Below are positions 23,264 through 33,512 of a stretch of 64,000 nucleotides of DNA, piece by piece. This DNA is from Sanderia malayensis. Taxonomy: Eukaryota; Cnidaria; Scyphozoa; Semaeostomeae; Pelagiidae. Numbering within the stretch: position 1 is the stretch's first letter; each line of letters opens with the position of its first letter. The stretch is taken from NCBI GenBank assembly GCA_013076295.1, contig RQOL01000718.1, positions 4,934,081-4,998,080 of the forward strand. The letters are read 5' to 3'. A program made the position numbers and the translations under genes. The notes under the pieces were generated by a model. The model was not told the origin of the DNA, did no database searches, and worked only from the letters and a program-made list of their open reading frames with translations.

Positions 23264-23511
23264 CATGGCAGGTCAAAAAGTGAGCATTTTCTTTGGAGAA
23301 GAGAAGAAGGTAAGTTGGCTGTTTATTTTGTTCCTCTTTTTGAGAAATTGAAATGCTTTATAAGTAAATTTATTCCATTTAACTTTCCAGGTATTTGTTT
23401 GGAAAAAATGGCAGACCTTAAAGTGTCTGTGGCGCGACGATTTTGGCTCGCTTCCGATGAAAAGTTCATATTTACAGATTATCGGGGGGAAAAAGTTCGG
23501 GAGCCTAGGTA
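23264..23511 (+). other. Two possible short exons of an unrecognised gene
   Basis: An ATG at about 23264 starts MAGQKVSIFFGEEKK and runs into a consensus donor (AAG|GTAAGT). A second candidate exon begins after CTTTCCAG near 23391 and ends at CCTAG|GTAAGG near 23511. The splice signals are good, but neither reading frame of the second exon gives a family I know. It may be a fragment of a duplicated gene lying between the two satellite arrays. Confidence 0.3.
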
Positions 23512-23637
23512 AGGTTGCATCATGTTGAATATTTTATTGTTTCCGAATTTTTGTATTAGCTTCTTTTATAGTGTGACAATTTCTGAAATATTATTTTGTC
23601 TTGTATAGTAAAATGCAAACAATGTATGTATTGGTCA

Positions 23638-23763
23638 TTGGAAGAAGAGAGGAAGAGGAAAGAGGAAAGGACAAGAAGAGGAAAGGGAGAAAAGAGATGG
23701 CAGGGAGGAAAGGTGGGAAGGAAAAACGAGGAGAAAGAAGCGAGGAGAAAGAAGCGAGGAGTG
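23638..23763 (+). repeat. Polypurine tract
   Basis: About 125 bases almost entirely A and G (GAAGAGGAAAGAGGAAAGG and similar, with a tandem GAGGAGAAAGAAGC near the end). The Lys/Glu/Arg-rich open frame is low-complexity sequence, not a supported gene. Such tracts can adopt triplex structures. Confidence 0.8.
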
Positions 23764-24298
23764 CAACAACATACATAAGGCAGCAAGTTGTCATTCATCA
23801 CGTTACGAACTATAAAAACTAACTAATTTACTTTATTATTTTAGGTTTTATTTTATTACGTCCTTTTGTAATTGCAAATCGATTTTTTTTAATTATTATG
23901 AAACAAGACACAATTTCCCTTATTCGTGCCCATCTGTTTGTTCAAGGAGGACAATTTGTCGCTAATATTCGTTGGAATGAAGTTGCGTGTGGTTGTGGTG
24001 AAAGTTATTTGTTTGAATTATGGAATAGTAACACGATCAGATGATTGATACTGATATTGAGAGCAAAACAAGTTATAGATTTTATGCGCTGAAACCATGT
24101 GCTTGCCTTTTTCAATCGCGTGTGTGTGACCCTAAATCAGGTCTCTTCATCGTAACGAGGTCCCTCGGTATAACGAAATTTTCATTAACTTGTCTTTCAT
24201 TCATGACATTTATTCACCGTGTCCCCGTGTCCACGAACTACTTTCTCTTCAGGGTGATTCAGGAAATATCATTGCACGGATTCATAAAGTTTGCTGTG

Positions 24299-26715
24299 AC
24301 GTTTTGCCTGATTCACTCCATTCTTATACATCCCATTGCTGAGAAACCTTACCTAGCTTATAAGCGTATTCTTAGATGGGTCTTGATCTCACTTATAAGC
24401 ATTTCATTGTAAGAAATGATAATCTGATTCTATAACAGACTACATTTTGCCTAATTCAACCCACTCTTATACATCTCGATGTTTAGAAACCTTACGTAGC
24501 TTATATGCGTCTGTTATATGGGTGTTGAACTCACTCAAAAGCATTTAATAGTAAGTAATGATAATCTGCTTCTATTACGGACTACGTTTTGCCTAATTCA
24601 CTCCATCCTTATACATCTCATTGCTAAGAAACCTTGTGTAGCTTATATGCGACTTGTTATCAGGGTCTTGATCTTACTCATAAGCGTTTCATAGTAAGCA
24701 ATGATAATCTGATTCTATAACAGACTACATTTTGCCTAATTCAACCCACTCTTATACATCTCCATGTTTAGAAACCTTACGTAGCTTATATGCGTCTGTT
24801 ACATGGGTGTTGATCTCACTCATAAGCCTTTCATAGTAAGCAATGATAATCTGCTTCTATTACGGACTACGTTTTGCCTAATTCACCCCATTCTTATACG
24901 TCTCATTACTTAGAAACCTTGTGTAGCTTATATGCGACTTGTTACATGAGTCATGATCTCACTCATAAGCGTTTCATAGTAAGCAATGATAATCTGCTTC
25001 TATTACGGACTACGGTTTGCCCAATTCACCCCATTCTTATACATCTCATTGCTGGGAAACCTTGCGTAGCTTATATGCGCTTTGTTACAAGAGTCTTGAT
25101 CTCAATCAAGTGTTTTATAGTACGCAATGATAATCTGATTCTATTACGGACTATATTTTGCCTAATTCACCCTATTCTTATGCATCTTATTGCTTAGAAA
25201 CCTTACGTAGCTGAAATGCGCATTGTTACATTGATCTTATCTCACTCGTAAGTGTTTTATAGTACGCACTGATAATCTCCTATTACGGACTACGTTTTGC
25301 CTAATTCACTCCATCCTTATACATCTCATTGCTAAGAAACCTTGTGTAGCTTATATGCGACTTGTTATCAGGGTCTTGATCTTACTCATAAGCGTTTCAT
25401 AGTAAGCAATGATAATCTGATTCTATAACAGACTACATTTTGCCTAGCTCAACCCACTCTTATACATCTCGATGTTTAGAAACCTTACGTAGCTTATATG
25501 CGTCTGTTACATGGGTGTTGAACTCACTCAAAAGCATTTCATAGTAAGCAATGATAATCTGCTTCTATTACGGACTACATTGTGCCTAATTCACCCCATT
25601 CTTATGCATCTCATTGCTAAGAAACCTTGTGTAGCTTATATGCGACTTGTTATAAGGGTCTTGATCCTACTCATAAGCATTTCATAGTAAGCAATGATAA
25701 TCTGCTTCTACTACAGACTACGCTTTGCCTAATTCACCCCATTCTTATACATCTCATTGCTAAGAAACCTTGTGTAGCTTATATGCGACTTGTTATAAGG
25801 GTCTTGATCCTACTCATAAGCATTTCATAGTAAGCAATGATAATCTCCTTCTATTACGGACTACGTTTTGCCTAATTCACCCCATTCTTATGCATCTCAT
25901 TGCTAAGAAACCTTGTGTAGCTTATATGCGACTTGTTATAAGGGTCTTGATCCTACTCATAAGCATTTCATAGTAAGCAATGATAATCTGCTTCTACTAC
26001 AGACTACGCTTTGCCTAATTCACCTCATTCTTATACATCTCATTGCTAAGAAACCTTGCGTAGCTTATATGCGATTGTTATAAGGGTCTTGATCTTACTC
26101 ATAAGCATTTCATAGTAAGCAATGATAATCTGCTTCTATGGTACCTACGGACTACATTTTGCCTAGTTCACCCTATCCTTATGCATCGTATTGTTTAGAA
26201 ACCTTGCGTAGCTTATATGCGACTTGTTATAAGGGTCTTAATCTCACTCATAAGCCTTTCATAGTAAGCAATGATAATCTGCTTCCATGGTACCTACGGA
26301 CTACATTTTGCCTAGTTCACCCTATCCTTATGCATTGTATTGCTTAGAAACTTTACGTAGCTGATATGCGCATTGTTACATGAGTTTTTATCTTACTCAT
26401 AAGCATTTCATAGTAAGCTATGATATCCTGCTTCTATTGCAGACTACAGTTTGCCTAATTCACCCCTTTCTTATACATCTCATTGCTTTGAAACCTTACA
26501 TTGCTTATATGCGCATGATAGCATGGGTCTTGATCTCACTCATGAGCATGTCATAGTAAGAAATTATAATCTGCTTCTATTACGTACTACGGTTTGCCTA
26601 ATTCACCGCCTTCTTATACTTATCATTAGTAAGAGGCCTAACGTAGCTTATTTGCGCATCAATATGATATAGGGTTCCTGATGCCAATCATAAACATTCA
26701 ATAAAAAGCTACGAT
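24299..26715. repeat. 143-bp satellite array 2 (about 17 copies)
   Basis: Same 143-bp monomer and orientation as the array at 18092-19275. The open frames starting at 25627 and 25770 are exactly 143 bp apart. The variant monomer with GATTCTATAACAGACTACAT recurs near 24430, 24715 and 25425 within ordinary monomers, suggesting higher-order duplication of blocks. Two monomers near 26130 and 26285 share a GGTACC-containing insertion and lie one period apart. Copies become more diverged toward 26700. Confidence 0.93.
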
Positions 26716-27076
26716 AATCTGCTTGCTTATCACAATACTTAGAATTTTTAGACATACCATTGAACCTGTTTTATAGCCTATGAATATTTCTATTGTTGTC
26801 TTCGTTTCAACCATAGGCATATGTCAAAAGGAATGATTCTCTGCATCTAATGCGACAATGTTTTCTTTTATTCTCCATTTTATGCTTATTATTGCAAATT
26901 AACTCGATGTGCTTTAGTATAACACGAATCGTTATTACAATATTTGTTATTGAATATGACTGGTTCTTTAACTAGCAACAATGTTGTTTACAGATTGAAA
27001 TATAGCTAATCATTTACTTTCATAACTTATTTGCAAAATATTTGACTGGCAGATCTGCTTTATTTTACACGTATTT
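26716..27076. other. AT-rich spacer, no gene recognised
   Basis: Sequence after the decaying end of the satellite array; nothing with coding or element structure was seen up to the hairpin. Confidence 0.5.
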
Positions 27077-27133
27077 CACATACATTCTGGGGACAATTAA
27101 TTTAAAACACTAATTGTCCCCAGAATGTATGTG
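27077..27133. repeat. 23-bp perfect hairpin
   Basis: CACATACATTCTGGGGACAA plus TTA (27077-27099) pairs perfectly with its inverse complement at 27111-27133 across an 11-base loop. Partial copies (ATGTCCCCATAATG, AGTCCCCATAACG) follow to 27320. This may be the end of a small transposable element. Confidence 0.85.
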
Positions 27134-27331
27134 ACAAATACTGTGTCCCCACAACTATCAAAACATATTTTTTGATGCATTTCTTTTGTCATGGTAGATG
27201 CTGTTCAGTATCACTGAAAACACTGCACTAACAATTTTCAAAAAGCATGACCTCACTTTCATAATATATCAGAAAAACCAATGTCCCCATAATGTCTGTG
27301 ACGTATACTAGTCCCCATAACGTGTATCATG

Positions 27332-27546
27332 TGAGTATGTATGTATGTATGTATGTAGGTATGTATGTATGAAGGTATGTATGTATGTATGTAGGTATGT
27401 ATGTATGTATGTATGTATGTATGTAGGTATGTATGTATGTATGGGCATGAGCGGGAGCGAATGCAGCCCGCGAAGCGCGCCAACCAGATTAAGCTTTTTT
27501 TACTTGACTGGCTGGGGCAAACGAGCGAAGCGAGTGAAGACCCCTA
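27332..27546. repeat. (TATG)n microsatellite with a dispersed-repeat flank, inverted relative to window start
   Basis: A TATG run (about 27332-27441) followed by GGGCATGAGCGGGAGCGAAT and on through AACCAGATTAAGCTT to GAAGACCCCTAG. It is the reverse complement of the family at 1-330. The end CCCTAG followed by T, preceded by a GC-rich inverted stretch (CGAGCGAAGCGAG), would suit a Helitron-like 3' terminus; that is only a suggestion. Confidence 0.8.
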
Positions 27547-27699
27547 GTCTACTTGAATTCTAGTGCATTTTTAACTAATTAGCAGCATCAGAATATCATT
27601 TGTACCAACATTTGTAGTTTTGATGGTCCAAGCAGATAGTCAAACAACCATATTCTTGAGTCACCCAGTTTGATGTTAAGAATTCTTTAAACTTCTTGT

Positions 27700-30600
27700 C
27701 TACTGTGTAAACCGTAAATTCTTGCTGGAAAAATTTGCAGTTATCTTTTGAATCCCTTTATGTTCAACATCCATGAGAAATTTTGGTACCACAGTTTTAT
27801 TTCCAGAAGAATCTATAAACACTGGATCTTCTTTACCCGTGCTTGACATTAGTTTCCTTGATATGCAATACCAAGCACCTTTCAATTGGTCTGGAAGTGG
27901 AGATGGAATCGAATGGCGACTTGTGGAATGTTCATCAAATGATTCTCTTCCTCTGTATGCTTCTCTTGCTGTGTGTATAATGTGTAAAGATCCTGCTATC
28001 TGAAGACATGTTTTTATAGTTGTGTGCCCAGAAACTGATTGCTTGATTGGCTTTACTATGCAGTCTTCCACCCAACTGTCATGTTCAATTCCTTTCCCAT
28101 TCTTACCAGAGAGATTTATACTGGAGTTCTGCTGTAGCATCTTCCTAAATGCAAGTGGCCACTTTACCAGAAAGTTCACCACATGAATAAATGTCTCTGT
28201 GTAATAATTTCTAAATCCTAGATGAGCATAAACAGGAAGTTGTAATATATAGCATGTTTCTCTTCCCAATCCAAAATTGTAATGTGTACTGAATTCAAAC
28301 AACTGTTGAATTTTTGAATGTTGAATTTTTGAACTCATGTACAGCTGCGAAAGCATAGCTTTTACCACAATCCCTCACTGCCTCCTTGATCCACCTGAAA
28401 TTGTTTTTCTCAAATTTCTTCTTCTTAAATGCATCTTCATTTAAATGTGGTCTTTTCAAAACAGTTCTCACAATGTAATGAAATCCTCCTGGGCCTTGCT
28501 CTTTGAAGCAGCTTTCAATGAATGTGCCTTTCATGTGAAGATCCCCTGGAATAACACCCACCCATGACAGCGCTGATGACCTTTCCATGACACCCGTGTT
28601 ACTCTTGCATGTTCCTACATCACCAACCACTCCAGTGATAAACCCATCAGTTGCACGGTCAATATTTTCAGAAACATCAGATGTTGCATTACTTCCCAGA
28701 TCCTTAAGCTTAGAAAACGACAAGTCATACGACATGATAACTTCATCTTCAGCATCAGAAGAATCAGGATTGAGGATGTCATATATGTCAGCAACTTGTA
28801 ACTTACTTGCCATTTCTAATGGGCTTGGGATACCTGCAAACAGAGGACCCCTAACTGCTGCTCCGCATTTGACTAAAAGTGTGCACAAATCAGCATTCTT
28901 TTTTACTACAGCAACATTAAGTGGTGTAGCACCACAATGTTCTTTAACATTAGGATTGAATCCAGCTGTAAGTATATATTCAGCAAATAATGTGTTCCCT
29001 TGCTCCACAGCAACATGCAGAAAAGACCTGCCAAGATGGTCTCTCAGGCTTATGTACCGTTCTTTCGTCTCAGTTAAATAGTGAACATATTGATCGCCCT
29101 GGTTCTGTTCATGCATATTCCATAACTTGTTAAGAAGTTTGTCATATGTCATTGAAAACATTTTGTCTTCTTCCTTGAAAATATCTCTCTTTTCTTTCAG
29201 AGTGAGGCAAGGGATATCCCCATCCTGAACACTTCTTGTCTCTGTTTCATTGTTTCCTGGAGTTAGATGTTCAGATCCAGCATCATCTTCTGCTAAATCT
29301 AGGCCCAAATCAAATTTTGTAGCAAGGAAAGTATTGATTTCCTCATCACTTGACCAACTTTCTAATGGTACATTTGCATCTTCTATATTTTCTGATGAAG
29401 GAGCTGCCCCTTGGAGTTTCTTATCTGTTTCATTTAAGAGCTTTACAAATTCCTTCATTTCATTCTCATGGTCCTTCATAATTCTTAGGAACTCAACATG
29501 CTCTCTTGCTTGTTTCAATGAAAATTGATTTGATTGAATATCAAAGGGAATTCTTTCTTTTACCACTGTATGTGGCATTCCAAAATCTCTTGCAAGTTCT
29601 TGCAAAATAGCCCCTGTTCCTGACACAGTGGAGTTATTTTCAAGGGAAAGTGTCAATCTGTATACATTTGATTTAGTGACATCATTTATGGAAACATCTT
29701 TTGCGGTAGTGGAGGCACTATTTTGATGTTGCTATTGTCTTCTTTGTATGAGCCTTTGGAAAGCCATTTGTCAAAGTCATCCTCTGACATGCCTTTTATA
29801 TCTTGCTGAAAAGGCAGGGAAGATAGTGCATCTTTTAAAATACTTAAGTAGTAGTAATTCAGCCAGTTTTCCCATACATTAGAGTGGTCTTGGTTCCCAC
29901 CTATCAAGATATCTTCTGCTGTAACACTGTTGATATCCTGTTGACTTTCTTTTGCTGTTTCTTCATCCATAAACAGTGATTCAATTCCCATTAAGTTTGG
30001 TATGAGAAGCCCCTGTGCTGTGAAATTCTACATTTTGGGACCAAATACTTTAAACAGCCTCAAATACTTCTTACTACCTCTGTACATATTTATGTTATCA
30101 ATAAGGAAAATGAGCGGACTCATCTCATTTGTTAATTGGCTAATCTCATTTGACTTTCTTTCAATAAAGCTGTCAAGAATTTGCTTACAACTGCCCAACT
30201 GTATGTCACAAGCATGCGACAGAGCATATTCATAAGCCTTTGACCAACTCCATATGAAAGAAGAAGCAATGAAAACAACAACTTCACATCATTTTTGAGA
30301 TCTTTGTTCTTCAAACTCATCAAAAGACTGAGGGCATGAACAAAGCCTAGCTCCTTCACCTTTGATGCACCTCTTTCTTCATCATCAACAGTGAACAATG
30401 TTCCCATGATGTCAAATAGCAAAGGACAATCTTTCCTGAAGTTTACCTGAAGTTCACTAAAGTTGTCATCAGTAAAAACAAAGGCAAATGGATCTAGTTC
30501 ATTGCTTCTCAGTCCAAGATTCAATGATTGAGACAATGATGAGTACTCTTTCTCAAGCTGCATCTTCAATTTTTGAGGCAATTTGGTATACTCCTGTTTT

Positions 30601-31944
30601 TCACTTAATAACTTTGTCTCTCTTTCGTACATTTTATCAAGTTTTTCATGGTATGAGAACAATTTTTGCTCTTCATTATTGTACATGTCAAATAAGCATT
30701 TTAGCTGCAAATTATCACATTGCTTATCAGATATTGACATTCCTATTTCTGCTCTCCAGCCCTCTAATCTTACTTTGGTTGTGTTGATCAATTGCTTCAT
30801 CTTACTGATATCTGATCCTTGATCTAACTTCAACGTACTGTCCTCATCAATGGCAAATGAGGCTTGTTTCTTCAAACCTCTGTACATATTCTTCCTTCTA
30901 CTCAACGTGACAATGTCTCCAAAAGCCTTACCAACTGCAGTTGTGGCCATTTGTTTTCCCTCTCTTGAAGAAGGAAGGCAAAGCAAATTTATGACATCCA
31001 ACTGAGATACCTCACTCCCATGGCTGAAACAATATGTTTCCTTCAAAAGTGCAACTCTCTCTTCAATCCTCTCTTTGAAATAGGAACCTTTTTTATTGCT
31101 ATGATATCCACTTGCAACAGATGAGGATGAACTTGCACTGCTGGTTGGTTCATCTGAGTCAGTTATTAAATTCCTGCACGCAGCAGACTTGATGCGTTTT
31201 TGCTGTGGCTCCCTTTTCACTTTGGATGGCGTAAGCTCATGCTTATTGTCACTACTTCTACCAGCAGATTCATAACTAAATCCTAAAAGTTTTAAGACAA
31301 TACCAACAACTCACATTAGGACTAATGATCAGTGATTTATGTCATTTCATTTGGCTTTTCAATATTGACAACATTTACTAAAAATATAAAAAGACATACA
31401 GGCTTGCCCCTTCAGTATTTATCAAAATATTATATTAATAAAGGTTGACTCAAACTAAAATGTATTTCTGGCTATACACACTAACTCTTCGTTAACAGCT
31501 GTCCTTGGTGAAGAGTTTTCAGAGCTTATAGTTTTTGAGTGATTGGTTTGTTGTGGTAGTTGGGCCCACCATGTATGCAAACACGTGCATTCATACACAA
31601 GAAATACCTAGTGCCTGGTGCAGTTTTTGCAGCAATATATAGTGAAAGACCCAGAGGAGCATAAGTGTTTAATTTTTGGAGAATCTATAGATGATTGGTA
31701 ATGTTCAATTCAAGAAAAATTGGACTGATACGTGAGTCGTGTCATGATAGGAGGAGCTTTCTGGCTGTTAACTGACACTTGCTCTTACAGGCACTGGTAC
31801 TCTCCCCTATCCAGCTTAATATTGCATTTTTTAAGCAATTCAACAGAAAAAGCCGATGGTTTGCTTGGCAAATGAAAATATCTATCAATTTCAATATCAA
31901 AAGATAAACTTACCAGAGCAGGCACTTTCCGATCCGTCCGCCAT
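27700..31944 (-). pseudogene. Ankyrin-containing, transposon-associated (DUF6589-like) protein gene A
   Basis: Exon 1 (31914-31944) encodes MADGSESACS and splices (donor TCTG|GTAAGT, acceptor at 31283) into a long Ser-rich and helical region down to about 30180. The coding then passes through at least four lesions: frameshift near 30178, in-frame TAG near 30030 inside a KM-stop-NFTAQGLL context, frameshift near 29690, and a roughly 14-bp tandem duplication near 28315. Domains in order: helical N-terminal half; segment with NINMYRGSKK and FTAQGLLIPN; two to three ankyrin repeats (DHLGRSFLHVAVEQGN, CGATPLNVAVVKKN); then PGDLHMKG, EQGPGGFHYIV, and a C-terminal block with KWPLAFRKMLQQNSS and NGKGIEHDSWVEDC. 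That block matches in outline the multicopy family also seen at 41.5-43.6 and 58.9-63.9 kb. The DUF6589 label is tentative. Function unknown. Confidence 0.6.
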
Positions 31945-32196
31945 CTTGAAACCACTTGAAACCCCCTGGCTGAAATTTATTTCACGAATTGCTCTTCGCA
32001 GAACTCTCTGACGGCCAAAACAATACTTTCACGTGAAAGAGAATAGCTTATTGTGCATAACTGTGTCTTTTCATTGTTAACCAACCAATAGAAACGTAGA
32101 AAACTGGTCATGTGCATTGAAACGACTGGAATGTGCACTGAAACGACGCCTGTGTGGCAGAGGTTTCCCTTTCTTCCTTTCTTTTTTTTCGCAAAA

Positions 32197-32270
32197 TTAC
32201 GGACCACGGAATTATGGACCAAGGGAATACGGAATTAGGAATCATGGACCAAGGGAATACGGAACTAATA
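32197..32270. repeat. Short degenerate tandem repeat (GGACCA/GGAATA type)
   Basis: Repeated GAATTATGGACCAAGG / GGAATACGGA units of about 15-20 bases. Translated on the plus strand they give NYGPRNYGPREYG-like repeats, but no gene context supports translation. Confidence 0.6.
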
Positions 32271-32334
32271 TGGAAACCTCGCGGAGGAGAGTATGCTTAA
32301 ACTATTCAAAAGTAGACATCAGTAGAGTGTAAGG

Positions 32335-32640
32335 GGGGGCTCTGCCGCATCATCATGTCACGTATGATGTCATTATAATTAACTACTCTAACATCAGGTG
32401 GCGTCTTTATAGATCTTGTAGCATCATGTGATCAACCTGGGTTCTGGCGAACTATCACGTGACTTTTGACGTCATTATAATTAGCGGCCCTAAAATCACG
32501 TGACGTCATTATAGATCCTGTAACATGATGTTATGAACTTGGGTTCTGGCGCAGTATCATGTGACGTATGGCGTCATTATAATTAACTACTCTAACATCA
32601 GGTGACGTTTTTATAGATTGATAGACCTTTTCAGTTGAAT
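32335..32640. repeat. 102-bp tandem repeat, three copies, with CRE-like sites
   Basis: Units begin near 32337, 32439 and 32541 (GGGTTCTGGCG... then CATTATAATTA...). Two perfect TGACGTCA palindromes lie at 32467-32474 and 32501-32508, the second overlapping CACGTG at 32497-32502. No gene start is evident nearby apart from the minus-strand exon at 31944. Confidence 0.8.
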
Positions 32641-32689
32641 GGTTTCATGAGTTACAAACTGTTTTATTTAACAAGTTTTTTGAAATATA

Positions 32690-32815
32690 TGCAATTAAAA
32701 TATATACAACATTTTTCATTCAATTTTCAACAATTAAAATATATACAACATTTAGCATTCAATTTTCAACAATTAAAATTTATACAGCATTTATCATTCA
32801 ATTAAGAATTAAATA
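32690..32815. repeat. 39-bp AT-rich tandem repeat, three copies
   Basis: Units of AATTAAAATATATACAACAT followed by TTxxCATTCAATTTTCAAC repeat three times with few changes. Confidence 0.8.
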
Positions 32816-33060
32816 AATATATACAACAATAATTAAACAATTAAAGTAATAATTAAACATTTAAGCTAGAGTCAACAATGAGACCAGAAATATTTTTTGT
32901 TTTAAAAAGTAATCAATTGAAATGCAAGATAATAAGATAATTGAGAAGGGGAGAAAGACTAGAAAGATTTTAAAAAGTAATTATACTAACTATAGAATGG
33001 AGTTGAAGATAGAAGACTTTAGACACACTGAGATGGAAGGCTTCAATTACCACTTCAATA

Positions 33061-33480
33061 TATGGCTCGCCAAAAGGGAAAATAATACAAAGGTGCCATT
33101 TTATAATACGAATGTCGATTTCATGATACAAATGTCAATTTAATGATGCGAATGTCAATTTTATAATATCAATGCCTATTTCATAATACCAAAGTGATAA
33201 TTTTATACGACGTAGTGGCTTTTTCAGAATACGAAAACTGAACATTTTATAATACGAAAACCGCACATTTTTTCATACGAAAACTGCAGATTTCGTAATA
33301 CGAAATTTTTCCCCTTTTTATGAAAGGAAAATCTCACATTTTTAACACGAAAATCGCATGCGACATTGCTCTTCGCAAATCATACCTATGCGATTCGAAA
33401 ATTATGTTATTCCAAATCGCACTATAAAACGAAATTCGATGCCATTTTAGAATTTTACAATACAAATGTCTATTCCATCT
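33061..33480. repeat. Left terminal inverted arm of the composite element
   Basis: Starts TATGGCTCGCCAAAAGGG. It is composed of short, imperfect repeats of the form AATACGAATGTCAATTT and AATACGAAAACTGCACATTT. Order and spacing match the right arm, including the shared GTATACGACGTAGTGG-like segment (33208-33222 here). Confidence 0.85.
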
Positions 33481-33512
33481 ATGATCTTAGTTTAATGCCA
33501 TGACAACAGGAT

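Noticed and set aside
23601..23822. Lys/Glu/Arg-rich protein
   Set aside because: Low-complexity polypurine tract; the opposite strand is equally open.
21460..24040. Integrase-family remnants suggested by the CGTGCCCATCTG-type similarity at about 21452 and 23925
   Set aside because: Only about 40 bases are similar and no catalytic motif follows, so the match is too short to call.
18092..26715. Repeated 60-70-aa open frames with similar protein sequences
   Set aside because: They are readings of a 143-bp satellite. The period is not a multiple of three and no start, splice or codon pattern supports translation.
24299..26715. CRISPR-like regular repeat array
   Set aside because: Units are continuous 143-bp monomers without unique spacers, in a eukaryotic genome; this is satellite DNA.
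27435..27546. Definite Helitron 3' terminus
   Set aside because: CCCTAG followed by T and a GC-rich inverted stretch are suggestive, but the hairpin position and a 5' TC end could not be established.
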